Shown: positions 26,225 through 35,465, counted from the first letter of the stretch. The stretch: DNA of 64,000 nt from an uncultured Clostridia bacterium (GCA_948524275.1 CAOSLI010000002.1:186001-250000); one strand, 5' to 3'. The notes: a model not told the origin generated them from the letters alone. Translations and numbers: made by a program.

Positions 26225-26259
26225 AAAAAGCCTTTCTCTAAAAATAAGAAAAGCTTTTT
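26225..26259 (-). terminator. Terminator of ypeB
   Basis: AAAAGCCTTTCT pairs imperfectly with AGAAAAGCTTTT, followed by T on both strands. It starts seven bases after the ypeB stop, supporting the restored frame as one transcription unit. Confidence 0.65.
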
Positions 26260-26265
26260 ATAGAA

Positions 26266-27655
26266 TTATGCTGTTAATGTTCCATTTGGTGTGTCAATTA
26301 TCATCAATATGTCTTCTTCTGCTCCAGTTTCTACATTTATATATACTAAGAAGTCATTTCCTTTGGTGTTTCCTTTAAATTCCCAACATTGTATTTCTGT
26401 TTTCCATTCTGTTGGTATTATTGCTTGGTTTACTGATTTTATTTCTAGATTTGGATTTATTAGCTTTTGTGCTTCCTCTTTTGTAATTTTTGCTTCTTTT
26501 AGTTCTCGTTTTTCCTTGTGAGAATTTAAATATTTAGTTGCTTCTATTCCTAGTACTTCACCATTGTCTAATGCAATCTTTACCTTAATTAAATCTGGAT
26601 ATATAACAACATCATCTTGATTGTATGCATAATTTACAGTGATCACATTTCCTTCTCTCATGTAGTAAGTTTCTTTCATATTTTTATATTCTCTTTTTTG
26701 TAGATATTCTTTTCCGCTTATTTACTGCGTCTTCAGGGCTTATCTTTTCTTCTCCAATTTCTCTATTACAGTTCATTGATACAATATGTCCACCTTTTTT
26801 GGATACACATATAAAGTATTCTGCTCCAGAATTTGTTTTTGCATTGAATCCGTAGCATTCTATGTTTGCATTTTGTGATTCTTCACTAAAATTTATTTCT
26901 GATATAATGTCTTTTCCTATAAATTCTTTTGCCTTTTCTTGCGCTTTTTCCTTATCTATTTCATCCCCTGTAAGTCCTACTTTTTCAGTACTGTCTAGTC
27001 CTTCTGAAAATGCTCCATCATAAATTAGCCCAGTATATTGATGCATATCTTCTTCTATATTAGAAAAACTTGATTTTGATAGATTATCGCCCTCTCTTGA
27101 TATGACTTTTGATGCATCTTGTTCTACCTCTCTCCATTTAATTGTACTTGCTGACATATCTGCTTCAAGTTGATTTAGTGTATTTTCCAAATTTACACTA
27201 TATTCATGTAAAGTATTTAAATTTTTTAAGTCTTCGTCTGATAATTTTTCTCCTTTTATTGTCTTGCTTGATGTTGCATAGCAAAAGTCACTAAGCTGAT
27301 TTAAAAATTTTTGTGTATTTTCTAATTCCTGTGATTCCATTGGAAGTCTTGCTAAATAACTTTGTGCTAATACTGTTTCTTTACTTATATTTGTAAGTGT
27401 CTTACTAGCATTTTCACTACTGTACGAAATTGTTGCTTTTGCTAATAATTTTTCTGCATTGTTTACATATTCTATAAGCTGATAAAATGCATTATTATAT
27501 CCGTTTTCAGCCAAGCGTCTATAATCTTGCTCTTTTTTATATACATATATTACTAAGGCAACAATTATAATTATTAATGTAACCACTAATGTTAGCATTT
27601 TGCCGCTTCTTAGTCTATCTTTCCAGTCATACATTTTGTTTTTTACTTTTCCCAT
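26266..27655 (-). CDS. ypeB: Germination protein YpeB, read through a CGGA frameshift site
   Basis: YpeB is needed to keep and activate the cortex-lytic enzyme SleB in spores. The N-terminal part (323 codons) has a membrane anchor (LTLVVTLIIIIVALVIYVY) and the helical YpeB domain, then PepSY-like strands; the C-terminal part holds the last PepSY domain (TYYMREGNVITVNYAY, then IYPDLIKVKIALDNGEVLG). The frames are joined by CGGA at 26716-26713 (codon 314). Reading it as glycine gives AVNKGKEYLQKREYKNMK with no gap, and a 462-residue protein, the usual YpeB length. In zero frame the ribosome stops 11 codons later. No sleB gene is adjacent. Confidence 0.88.
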
Positions 27656-27817
27656 AACTTATCCTCTCTTTGTGCCATCTAACATTACTGTTAAATAGCA
27701 ATATTTTAAAAATATTTTTTACAGTAATTGTTAAATTATTCATAAATTGTTAATTTTATTGTTTTTTTATTTTTGTTGTGCTATATATATTATAAGTAAA
27801 TTTGATGTGAGGTTTTT

Positions 27818-28942
27818 ATGAGAGTTTTAATTTTCTATGCTTCTTACGGTGGTGGACATTTATCTGCTGCAAATGCAATAAAACAATATATTGATGCTAA
27901 TTATAGTGATTTTGATGTTAGAATAGTTGATTGTATGAAATATATAAATACTGGAATTGAAAAAATAACTACGGATTCGTATAAAATTATGGCTGAAAAG
28001 GTTCCTTGGGCTTGGGGCAGAATTTATAAACGTTCTGGAAAGGGCCCTATTGCTCATCTTAGCAAGTTATCAAGTAAGGTTCTTTCATTAAAACTATACA
28101 AATTATTTGAAGAATTTTCACCCGATATTGTAATTTCTACTCATCCATTTTCAAGTCAGATGACCACTATATTAAAAAAACAGGAAAAAACAAATTGTAA
28201 ATTAGCTACTGTTCTTACTGATTTTGCACCTCATAATCAATGGTTATTTGATAGCCAATTTGTTGATTTCTTCTTTGTAGCTCATGATGGGATGAAGAAG
28301 GATTTGGCTTTAAAAGGCATCTCTGATAATAAGATATTTGTTACTGGTATCCCTTTATCTACTAAGTTCTTACAACATTTTGATAAAAATAGTTTAAAAA
28401 AGTCTTTTGATTTAGATTTATCTAAAAGGGTTATTTTGTTTTTTGGTGGTGGCGCATTTGGTCTTGGTGAGGAACATACTTCTTCTATTTTAGAGGCTTT
28501 TATTGATAATATCGGTAATTCATATGAAATAATTGTTATCTCTGGGAAAAATACCAAGATGCAAGAGCGTTTTGATAAAATAGTATTAGATACTCATTCT
28601 TCTGATAGAGTTAAAGTTTATGGATATACTAATAAAATTCCCGAACTTATGGCTATATCTGATTTAGTTGTTACTAAGCCTGGTGGACTTACATCTACGG
28701 AGAGCTTGGCTTCAGGTCTTCCTATGGTTGTTATAAATCCTATTCCTGGTCAAGAAGAGGAGAATGCTGTTTTTTTAGAAAAAGCTGGAGTCGCTTTATG
28801 GCTTCGTAAAAAAGAAAATGTAAATGAGGCTATTTCTGAGTTACTTTCTAATGAAAGAGAACTACATCATATGAAAACTCGTTCAAGACTTATGGCTAAA
28901 AAGAATTCAACTGCTGATATTTGTAAGGTTATTTTTGGATAA
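27818..28942 (+). CDS. Processive diacylglycerol glycosyltransferase, UgtP/MGDG synthase-like
   Basis: A 374-residue GT-B enzyme that transfers sugar from a UDP-sugar to diacylglycerol, making membrane glycolipids and lipoteichoic acid anchors. FYASYGGGHLSAANAI (residues 6-21) is the N-terminal MGDG-synthase motif, STHPFSSQMT the acceptor region, FGGGAFGLGE a phosphate-contact loop, and VTKPGGLTSTESLASGLPMV near 290 the nucleotide-sugar site, followed by PGQEEENAVFL. No membrane segment; it binds the inner membrane face. It is divergent from ypeB. Confidence 0.9.
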   Translation: MRVLIFYASYGGGHLSAANAIKQYIDANYSDFDVRIVDCMKYINTGIEKITTDSYKIMAEKVPWAWGRIYKRSGKGPIAHLSKLSSKVLSLKLYKLFEEFSPDIVISTHPFSSQMTTILKKQEKTNCKLATVLTDFAPHNQWLFDSQFVDFFFVAHDGMKKDLALKGISDNKIFVTGIPLSTKFLQHFDKNSLKKSFDLDLSKRVILFFGGGAFGLGEEHTSSILEAFIDNIGNSYEIIVISGKNTKMQERFDKIVLDTHSSDRVKVYGYTNKIPELMAISDLVVTKPGGLTSTESLASGLPMVVINPIPGQEEENAVFLEKAGVALWLRKKENVNEAISELLSNERELHHMKTRSRLMAKKNSTADICKVIFG

Positions 28943-28948
28943 CAATGT

Positions 28949-28983
28949 AAAAAGTTATTTCTCATTTAAGAAATAACTTTTTT
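28949..28983. terminator. Bidirectional terminator
   Basis: AAAAGTTATTTCT pairs with AGAAATAACTTTT, T-rich on both sides, placed between the convergent glycosyltransferase and the 28988-29437 gene. Confidence 0.8.
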
Positions 28984-28987
28984 GTTT

Positions 28988-29437
28988 TTATATTTTATTT
29001 CGTTTGTCCAAAATAACTTGCTTTACTTTGTTTAGTCTTTCTTTAATGTATTGCGTTGCTTGCTTATCTAAAATATATTTCCCATCTATTTTCCTTACTA
29101 CATCTCTAAGTTCAACATCTTCTGGTAAGTCTTCTTCTAGTGCAATGTATTTGCATTCTATATTGTCTTTGTATTGAGCTAACTTATATCTATGTAATTC
29201 ATCATTTTCATATCTATTTGTTACAATAAACGCTTCTCCATTACTTTGATCTAGTAGTTCTTTTTCAAAATATTCTTGTAAAAAATCAAATTCTTTTTTC
29301 TCATATTCTAATTCTTCATCAACAGTTAATTTTTTATCATCTATATTATTTACTGCATCTCCTAATTCTTTTATAAAATTTCTTGCAAATTCATTTTTTT
29401 CTATTTTTTCTTCTAAAACATTTAAGTTAAATTCCAA
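28988..29437 (-). CDS. Unknown acidic helical protein of the DinD/nuclease cassette
   Basis: A 149-residue, charged, mainly helical protein starting with TTG (MEFNLNVLEEKIEKN). It has a KLTVDEELEYEKKEF coiled stretch and a C-terminal QYIKERLNKVKQVILDKRNKI tail-like helix. No known domain recognised. Its ribosome site, leader and TTG start are carried in a 28-base sequence identical to that in front of dinD, so the two genes were probably assembled as modules. It is the last gene of the cassette. Confidence 0.55.
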   Translation of the reverse strand: MEFNLNVLEEKIEKNEFARNFIKELGDAVNNIDDKKLTVDEELEYEKKEFDFLQEYFEKELLDQSNGEAFIVTNRYENDELHRYKLAQYKDNIECKYIALEEDLPEDVELRDVVRKIDGKYILDKQATQYIKERLNKVKQVILDKRNKI

Positions 29438-29459
29438 ATATTTTCCTCCTTGTTATTCT
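29432..29459 (-). repeat. Duplicated ribosome-site module, copy 1
   Basis: The 28 bases at 29432-29459 are identical to 30301-30328. Each copy holds AGAATAAC, which includes or abuts the preceding stop codon, AAGGAGG, and the TTG start of the next gene. Confidence 0.9.
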
Positions 29460-30306
29460 ACTCATGTTTTTTTAGTTTTCCAGAATCTCTAGCTAAAACT
29501 TTTTCACTTTTTATAACTTTTCGTTCTAATTTTTTCATATCTTCACTTGGTGGTAAATTTTCTGGTGTTATTCCTCTTTGAATCAGCATATCCCTAATAC
29601 TTGAATTGTTTTGTATATGTTCATTAGTTATATGCAATTCTCCTTGCAAATCTCTTTCCTCAACATTATAGTTAGTCATTTCTGTGGCTAAATTTTTTGC
29701 TGCAATTGTTACTGTCGGAAGAAAATCAGCAAGAGGCCTATTGTCTTTTACTTTATATTTATCTTTCATATCTTTTGTAGTTTTACCACCAAATAATGCT
29801 TGATCTCCTTTTGAGCGTATTCTACCAAATCCTTTATCGTCGACTCCACGTTCATATATGTTTTGCGACAGTTTCTTTTCTGATAATTTTAATTTATCCC
29901 TAGCTTCTGCTCTTTGTATGTACTGCATACGTTGTTCAATCAATTCTATCTTTCTTGTTTGTATTGCAAAATAACTTTGTGCAAATGCAATTTGCTCTTT
30001 TTTGGGGTCTCCATTTTGGGTAATAAGATAACATGCATAGCGTGTAAGCTGATAGTCTAAAATCTGTTTTTGTGCAACACCTGCTTGTACCATTTTCGTG
30101 ACTTCACGAAAATGGTCACCAATAGGCACTCCCAACGTTTTGCAAGATGTCATTGCTTTATTAATGGCATTTATAAAATTTTCCCATCGTTCATATCCTA
30201 ATAAAATTTGTAATTCTCTTGCCATCCAATACTCAACCTTATCTTCTGTGTAATGTACATATTTATCAAATGTACCTTTTAATTCAATTAGTTTGTTTTT
30301 TTCCAA
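29458..30306 (-). CDS. dinD: DNA damage-inducible protein D-like
   Basis: A 282-residue protein of the DinD family. YWMARELQILLGYERWENFINAI near the N-terminus is the BRO-N-like block, IGDHFREVTKMVQAG and YQLTRYACYLITQNGDP the conserved core, and FGRIRSKGDQALFGG a second conserved block. In E. coli DinD inhibits RecA filaments, and relatives occur in mobile and defence-rich loci. It starts with TTG behind AAGGAGG and lies 15 bases after a membrane-anchored nuclease gene. The stretch coding for HFREVTK is a perfect 28-base palindrome at 30089-30116. Confidence 0.85.
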   Translation of the reverse strand: MEKNKLIELKGTFDKYVHYTEDKVEYWMARELQILLGYERWENFINAINKAMTSCKTLGVPIGDHFREVTKMVQAGVAQKQILDYQLTRYACYLITQNGDPKKEQIAFAQSYFAIQTRKIELIEQRMQYIQRAEARDKLKLSEKKLSQNIYERGVDDKGFGRIRSKGDQALFGGKTTKDMKDKYKVKDNRPLADFLPTVTIAAKNLATEMTNYNVEERDLQGELHITNEHIQNNSSIRDMLIQRGITPENLPPSEDMKKLERKVIKSEKVLARDSGKLKKHE

Positions 30307-30328
30307 ATATTTTCCTCCTTGTTATTCT
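30301..30328 (-). repeat. Duplicated ribosome-site module, copy 2
   Basis: Identical 28-base partner of 29432-29459, in front of dinD. Confidence 0.9.
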
Positions 30329-31137
30329 GTTAGTTTTGCTTTGCCTGTGTAATAATCAATTTCAAAATTATCCTGAACATTGTATATAAATTTATTAAAA
30401 GATATACCTTCTTCTTCAACTGATTTTGCTTCTATTTCCACGCCTGTCGCGACTTTATTTTCGCCTTGATAAATAGGCGTAACCCTATATAAAACGTGAT
30501 AGTCTTTATTCTCTTTATTTTTGTTTTTTATCCAATTTGCAATCATATTTTCATATTCTATCATTGCTTGGTTTAGCTGGGATGTTCCTGTTATTAAGTT
30601 TCTTTTATTATTATTTTCATTACCCAATTGCCATGCAATTAGGTGACATCTCTCATATAAATGCTGACTGTTATTTTCACCGTATAAATATTGGTTCCAT
30701 CCCGTAGGCTTGTATGATAAACTTTCCCTTCTTGTATCTTTTGGTGGCATTGTTAGCTTACATATATTTGCATAGGCTACTCCTGCTCGATTTAATTCGT
30801 CTAAATTTGAATAATATTCAAAATCACCTTTTTTCATATCATCCTCTGTAAAGTATGGAATATTATTGTTAATATCGATTACCATATTATTTAAATATGG
30901 TGGAATATTACTTATGCTTATATTAACAGTATTTGTGGTGTTGTTTTTTGTTTCATTTATTGGGGTTTCTTCATTTAATATTGTATTTGTATTAGCTTGC
31001 TTAACCTCATTAGATATATTGTCTGATGATATTATTTGCTTTTGCTCTACTAAATTTCCTACTATTAATGATAATAATATAATAATTATTGCTATTATAG
31101 ATTCTTTTATATTAAATTTTCTTTTACTTCTTTTCAT
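30322..31137 (-). CDS. Membrane-anchored DNA/RNA non-specific endonuclease
   Basis: A 271-residue protein. A basic start and one hydrophobic helix (IIAIIIILLSLIVGNLV) anchor it outside the membrane. The catalytic domain follows: GWNQYLYGENNSQHLYERCHLIAWQLG contains the HLI histidine of the NUC beta-beta-alpha metal fold (RCH instead of the usual RGH), and NKRNLITGTSQLNQAMIEYE supplies the metal-binding asparagine. Relatives include competence nuclease EndA and secreted streptococcal DNases. It is the first gene of a three-gene cassette with dinD. Uptake processing, scavenging or attack on incoming DNA are all possible. Confidence 0.82.
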   Translation of the reverse strand: MKRSKRKFNIKESIIAIIIILLSLIVGNLVEQKQIISSDNISNEVKQANTNTILNEETPINETKNNTTNTVNISISNIPPYLNNMVIDINNNIPYFTEDDMKKGDFEYYSNLDELNRAGVAYANICKLTMPPKDTRRESLSYKPTGWNQYLYGENNSQHLYERCHLIAWQLGNENNNKRNLITGTSQLNQAMIEYENMIANWIKNKNKENKDYHVLYRVTPIYQGENKVATGVEIEAKSVEEEGISFNKFIYNVQDNFEIDYYTGKAKLTE

Positions 31138-31220
31138 TTTTCACCTTTGTTCTAATTACTTTACATATATTACCATGCTAATCTTATCATGTCAAGCATA
31201 ATTTGGTTTAATACTAAAAA

Positions 31221-31257
31221 AATCCAAAGTGATAATTTTGTCTTATCAATTTGGATT
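31221..31257 (-). terminator. Terminator of the recR operon
   Basis: AATCCAAA pairs with TTTGGATT, extended by TGATAA/TTATCA, with flanking A/T runs. It follows the recR stop on the minus strand. Confidence 0.75.
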
Positions 31258-31267
31258 TTTAAATTTA

Positions 31268-31867
31268 TTATAATTCCGTTCTTCCCTCAAATGCTTTTCC
31301 TAAAGTGAACTCGTCTGTGTATTCTAAGTCTCCACCTACTGGGATACCATGTGCTAGTCTCGTTGTTTTTATTCCCATTGGCTTTATTAGTTTTGATATA
31401 TACATTGCTGTTGCTTCACCTTCCACTTTAGGGTTTGTTGCAAGAATTACTTCTTTTATTTCTCTCTCCATTAGCCTTGCTAATAGTTCTTTTATTTTTA
31501 TATCATCTGGCCCTATTCCATCCATCGGAGAAATTGATCCGTGTAGTACATGATATAGTCCTTTATATTCATGTATTTTTTCAATTGCTACAACATCTTT
31601 TACATCTTCTACTACGCATATCTTGGTTTGGTCTCTTGAGGAATTAGCACAAATTTCGCATGGGTCTGTGTCTGATATATTGTAGCATTTTGAGCAGAAT
31701 TTCAGATTTTTCTTAGCGTCTTGTATACTTTTTATAAAGTTATTTGTTTCTTCTTCGCTTGAATTTAGTATATGAAATGCTAGTCTTATTGCTGTCTTGT
31801 TTCCTATGCTTGGCAAACTTTCAAAACTTTCTATTAGCTTTTCTATTGATGGTGAAAAGTACGACAT
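31268..31867 (-). CDS. recR: Recombination protein RecR
   Basis: RecR works with RecO and RecF to load RecA at gaps. The 199 residues have the helix-hairpin-helix [19 protein letters not shown] at 16-34, the zinc finger [16 protein letters not shown] near 57-72, and the Toprim domain ([30 protein letters not shown]). It forms the classic dnaX-ybaB-recR order with its two upstream neighbours. Confidence 0.97.
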   Translation of the reverse strand: MSYFSPSIEKLIESFESLPSIGNKTAIRLAFHILNSSEEETNNFIKSIQDAKKNLKFCSKCYNISDTDPCEICANSSRDQTKICVVEDVKDVVAIEKIHEYKGLYHVLHGSISPMDGIGPDDIKIKELLARLMEREIKEVILATNPKVEGEATAMYISKLIKPMGIKTTRLAHGIPVGGDLEYTDEFTLGKAFEGRTEL

Positions 31868-31926
31868 TTTTTGCTCCTTTTTATTACGGCTGTGTGTTTA
31901 TTTCCTATTTTTACTTACACTATTTT

Positions 31927-32265
31927 TTATAGTCCTGGTATATTGTATTTTCCGAATTCGGCATTTGATGCGGCATCTGCTTTTTTGAATGCGTCATTTA
32001 TACATGTTATAATTAGGTCTTGTAACATTTCGACATCGTCTGGATCAACAATGTCCTTGTTTAGTTTTACTTCTAGTAATTCCTTTGCACCATTTACTTT
32101 TGCACTTATTGCTCCTCCACCTGCTGTGCTTTCAAATGTTTGACTTGCTAAATTTTCTTGTGATTTTTCCATTTCCTCTTGCATTTTTTTTGCTTGTTTC
32201 ATGATTTGGTTCATGTTCATTCCACCAAATCCACCCATTCCTCCTGGGAATCCTCCTCTTGACAT
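31927..32265 (-). CDS. ybaB: Nucleoid-associated protein YbaB/EbfC
   Basis: A 112-residue protein of the YbaB family, which binds DNA as a dimer with tweezer-like helices. After a glycine- and methionine-rich start (RGGFPGGMGGFGGMN) come MKQAKKMQEEMEKSQENLA, the family's beta strands with AGGGAISAKVNGAKELLEVK, and LITCINDAFKKADA. It lies between dnaX and recR, the conserved order in Firmicutes. Confidence 0.95.
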   Translation of the reverse strand: MSRGGFPGGMGGFGGMNMNQIMKQAKKMQEEMEKSQENLASQTFESTAGGGAISAKVNGAKELLEVKLNKDIVDPDDVEMLQDLIITCINDAFKKADAASNAEFGKYNIPGL

Positions 32266-32357
32266 ATTATTGTTCTCCTTTCTATTTACTTCGTTTTGCT
32301 TTAATCGCTTTACATGGTTTTTCTTTGAAAAATCATGGATGCCAAATCACATTATAT

Positions 32358-33923
32358 TTACCCATCTATCATGTTTATGTCTATACCTAAATTAAGCTCT
32401 TCCGCTGGGTTTACTTCTGGTTGTTCTTCCTTTTTGTCTAGCAATTTTATCCTCATGTCCTTTTTACATTCCATAGATACTAATTCTTTTAGTTTTGCCA
32501 TATTTTCTGGCTTTTCTATAACTCCTTTTCCAAAACTAGTTAATCCATTTGGAAACTCTATTCCTACTGTCATATCATCTAATAGTACCCCTCTTGCATT
32601 TGCTAGGTTTGAATAAAGCATTGGCATTCTTTGCTCTTTTAGACTTTCAATGACATTTAGCCAAAAGTCTTCACTTCTTTTTGTTACTGTTTTCGCACTA
32701 TTAGCTGTATTAGTAGGTGACTTATTCACATTTTGTGCTCTAGTTGTGGATACTGCGCTTTTGTTTTCTGCTTTTGGTGCGCTTATTACTCCATTTGCAA
32801 TAGCATTTTCTAATTTTGTAATTCTTTCTTCTAGTGGCATTCCTTGCGTGCTACATAATTTTAATATTCCAACTTGAAATACTATGTTTTTTTGTGATGA
32901 CCACTTTATTTCATTTTCTAATTCAGATAAACTGTATATTATTTTAAGTAGCCTTTCTTTATTTGCTTTGTCTGCTAGCTTTTTTATTTTCTCTATATCA
33001 TTTTCTGAGTATATATTTGAGACTTCTTTTGTAACTATAAATAATAAAATATCTCTAATGTATTTTATCATTTCCCATAACAAGTTTCCTATATCTTTGC
33101 CTTCATCAATTACTTGTTTTGTTACGGCTAAAGCTCCTTCTGCGTCTTGTTCTACGATTTTTTCTACTATTCCTGCAATATATTCTATTTTTGGAATGCC
33201 TACTAGATTTTTTATCTTTTCTTCATCTATAGAGCTTTCTCCATCTTGTGCACATCTCTCTAGAATTGAGAGTGCGTCTCTCATTGCTCCTTCTGATAAT
33301 TCTGAGATTAGATTAATTGCTCCTTCTGTATATTTTATTTCACATTCTTTGCAAATCTTTTCTAAGTTTGCCGCTATATCTTTATCTGGTATTTTTCCAA
33401 AGTCGAATCTTTGACATCTTGAAAGTATTGTTGCTGGTAATTTTTGTGGTTCTGTTGTTGCTAATATAAATTTTACATGTTTAGGTGGTTCTTCTAGTGT
33501 TTTTAGTAGAGCATTAAATGCTCCTGTTGATAACATATGAACCTCATCTATTATATATACTCTATATTTTGCTATTGTTGGTAAGAAATTTACTTCGTCT
33601 CTAATAGCTCTTACATCGTCTACACTGTTGTTAGATGCAGCATCCATTTCTACTATATCTGTAAGTGATCCGTCTAAGGCTGATTTACATATTTCACATT
33701 CGTTACATGGCTCTCCGTTTTTCGGATTCATGCAGTTTATGGCTCTTGCTAGTACTTTTGCTGATGATGTTTTTCCGCATCCTCTACATCCTGTAAATAA
33801 ATATGCATGTCCAACTCTGTCTGCTATTATTTGATTTCTTAGTGTGGTTGTTATATGGTCTTGTCCAACAATTTCTTTAAAATTCATTGGCCTAAATCTT
33901 CTATATAAAGCCGTATATTCCAT
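32358..33923 (-). CDS. dnaX: DNA polymerase III subunits gamma/tau
   Basis: DnaX is the ATPase of the clamp loader and bridges the replisome. The 521 residues start ALYRRFRPMNFKEIVGQDHI, with Walker A FTGCRGCGKTSSAK near residue 44, the four-cysteine zinc site CMNPKNGEPCNECEIC, Walker B VYIIDEVHMLS, the sensor ILATTEPQKLPATILSRCQRF, and a tau-like C-terminal part. It follows the SRP RNA gene directly, as in many Firmicutes, and is co-transcribed with ybaB and recR. Confidence 0.97.
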   Translation of the reverse strand: MEYTALYRRFRPMNFKEIVGQDHITTTLRNQIIADRVGHAYLFTGCRGCGKTSSAKVLARAINCMNPKNGEPCNECEICKSALDGSLTDIVEMDAASNNSVDDVRAIRDEVNFLPTIAKYRVYIIDEVHMLSTGAFNALLKTLEEPPKHVKFILATTEPQKLPATILSRCQRFDFGKIPDKDIAANLEKICKECEIKYTEGAINLISELSEGAMRDALSILERCAQDGESSIDEEKIKNLVGIPKIEYIAGIVEKIVEQDAEGALAVTKQVIDEGKDIGNLLWEMIKYIRDILLFIVTKEVSNIYSENDIEKIKKLADKANKERLLKIIYSLSELENEIKWSSQKNIVFQVGILKLCSTQGMPLEERITKLENAIANGVISAPKAENKSAVSTTRAQNVNKSPTNTANSAKTVTKRSEDFWLNVIESLKEQRMPMLYSNLANARGVLLDDMTVGIEFPNGLTSFGKGVIEKPENMAKLKELVSMECKKDMRIKLLDKKEEQPEVNPAEELNLGIDINMIDG

Positions 33924-33952
33924 AAGTTTCCTCCCACCTGTATTTTAATAAA

Positions 33953-34080
33953 GGTATGATGCATTTACTTATTCTAAGGTATCCCACATAAAAGTATCCA
34001 CTTATTGCTGCTTCCTTCCGGACCTGACAAGATTCGTAGGCTTTTATTGAGCTACCCTAGAATAAATAAATGCTCACACC
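33953..34080 (-). ncRNA. ffs: Signal recognition particle RNA
   Basis: The minus strand contains the invariant Ffh-binding apical domain GTCAGGTCCGGAAGGAAGCA. The ends pair: GGTGTGAGCATTTA at the 5' end with TAAATGCATCATACC at the 3' end, giving a 128-base hairpin RNA without an Alu domain. The 5' end at 34080 fits the promoter at 34087-34115 exactly. SRP RNA with Ffh delivers membrane proteins to the translocon. Confidence 0.95.
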
Positions 34081-34086
34081 TTTTGC

Positions 34087-34115
34087 ATTATATAATATTT
34101 AGTTTTGATTATCAA
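34087..34115 (-). promoter_or_regulatory. Promoter of the SRP RNA gene
   Basis: -35 TTGATA (34115-34110), 17-base spacer and a perfect -10 TATAAT (34092-34087), seven bases before the RNA start. It overlaps the end of the upstream coding sequence. Confidence 0.85.
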
Positions 34116-34869
34116 GTGTTTTATTTAGATTTTCTCTTTTAAAAATAATATTTTCTAGATTTGTTTGATGATTTCTTGATACACCTTCTTCTTTTATGTT
34201 GCCTGATGGTATGTTTAGTGTAATATTTCCTCTATATGCAGTTTTATCAGTTCTTATTACTATATCAAATTTAACTTCTGCTTTTAGCTTTTCTTCTGGT
34301 ACATTCGCATTCTTTAATAATGTACCATCATATTTTAGCTCACCATCATCATTTGATACATATTCTGCAATATCCTGATTAACTATTCTAAAAAGCATTA
34401 TTCCACCTTCATTTGTAATTTCTAATTTTGTGTAATCGCTTTTTTCTCCTACATTATATGTTAAATTTCCTTCGACTTTGTGCTCATCATCATATTTAAA
34501 TATCTTTTTCTCATCATTATTGGGCATATATGCTATAATTTTTGCATCTTCTGGTGCATTTATTTTAAGATTCTCTATGCTTATGTTTTTTATATAAGTT
34601 GGTTTCTTTGTATTATTGGCTTTTTTTATATTTATGTATATATCATTATATTGATTAATATTCATATTCCACTTATATCCATTAGGGTTCTCTGCCTTTT
34701 CATATTCCTCAGCACTACTTATGACCAGTATTTCACTTAAAATGAATGGCATATCTTTTTCACCTTCATTTTCGTACTTTAACATGATTGCAAGTACACT
34801 TACAAATACGATTATTATTAAGAATAAAGTAATGGCTTCTTTAATTTTTTCCTTTACTATCTTATTCAT
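34099..34869 (-). CDS. Unknown membrane-anchored protein
   Basis: The start is ATG 34869, behind AAAGGAAGG; a longer frame would run into the tRNA-Ser gene. The 256 residues have a basic N-terminus (MNKIVKEKIKEA), one membrane helix (ITLFLIIIVFVSVLAIML) and an extracytoplasmic, beta-rich domain with WNMNINQYNDIYINI and KYDGTLLKNANVP. No family recognised. Lying between tRNA-Ser and ffs, it may be co-transcribed with the tRNA. Confidence 0.65.
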   Translation of the reverse strand: MNKIVKEKIKEAITLFLIIIVFVSVLAIMLKYENEGEKDMPFILSEILVISSAEEYEKAENPNGYKWNMNINQYNDIYINIKKANNTKKPTYIKNISIENLKINAPEDAKIIAYMPNNDEKKIFKYDDEHKVEGNLTYNVGEKSDYTKLEITNEGGIMLFRIVNQDIAEYVSNDDGELKYDGTLLKNANVPEEKLKAEVKFDIVIRTDKTAYRGNITLNIPSGNIKEEGVSRNHQTNLENIIFKRENLNKTLDNQN

Positions 34870-34891
34870 ATCTTTACCTTCCTTTGTTTTA

Positions 34892-34984
34892 TGGCGGAGA
34901 GAGTGGGATTCGAACCCACGTGGCAAGTATCCTCACCAAACTGTTTTCGAGACAGTCCCGTTATGACCACTTCGGTATCTCTCC
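34892..34984 (-). tRNA. tRNA-Ser (anticodon CGA)
   Basis: The minus strand folds into a class II tRNA: acceptor GGAGAGA...TCTCTCC, discriminator G, encoded CCA, TTCGAAT T-loop, long variable arm, and anticodon loop CTCGAAA, giving CGA, which reads UCG. Confidence 0.95.
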
Positions 34985-34994
34985 ATTTTTAAAT

Positions 34995-35465
34995 TTATTT
35001 TTCCTTTGTTTTAGATTTTCTAAGATTTATAAAAAAATCCTTTAATATTATTTCGCATTCTTCCTTACACACGTTATATTCTGTTTCTACATGATGATTA
35101 AATTTATAATCTTCAAATAAATTAAATACTGAGCCACAACTTCCTGTTTTTTCGTCCATTGCCCCAATATATACTTTATTAATTCTAGCTTGTATAATTG
35201 CTCCTGCACACATTGTGCATGGCTCTAACGTTACGTACATTATACAATCCGTTAGTCGCCATGTTTTTAATTTTTTGCATGCTTTTTGAATCGCCATTAT
35301 CTCTGCATGTTTTGTAGGATCTAATTTAGTTTCCTTTTGATTATGTGCTCTTGCTATGATTTTTCCATCTTTAACAATTATAGCTCCTACTGGTACCTCT
35401 AGTTTTTCTTCCGCTTTTCTTGCTTCTTTTATAGCTTCTTTCATATATTTTATATTTTCGTTCAT
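34995..35465 (-). CDS. tadA: tRNA adenosine deaminase
   Basis: TadA makes inosine at position 34 of tRNA-Arg(ACG), allowing it to read CGU, CGC and CGA but not CGG. The 156 residues carry the zinc deaminase motifs KHAEIMAIQKACK (HAE) and EPCTMCAGAIIQARI (PCxxC). The match to the CGG question in this genome is notable: with ICG as the main CGN tRNA, CGG is read only if a separate CCG or UCG tRNA exists. Confidence 0.95.
   Translation of the reverse strand: MNENIKYMKEAIKEARKAEEKLEVPVGAIIVKDGKIIARAHNQKETKLDPTKHAEIMAIQKACKKLKTWRLTDCIMYVTLEPCTMCAGAIIQARINKVYIGAMDEKTGSCGSVFNLFEDYKFNHHVETEYNVCKEECEIILKDFFINLRKSKTKEK

Noticed and set aside
34870..34926. N-terminal extension MPRGFESHSLR of the 34099 gene
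   Set aside because: It is a translation of the tRNA-Ser T-arm; the ribosome site supports ATG 34869.
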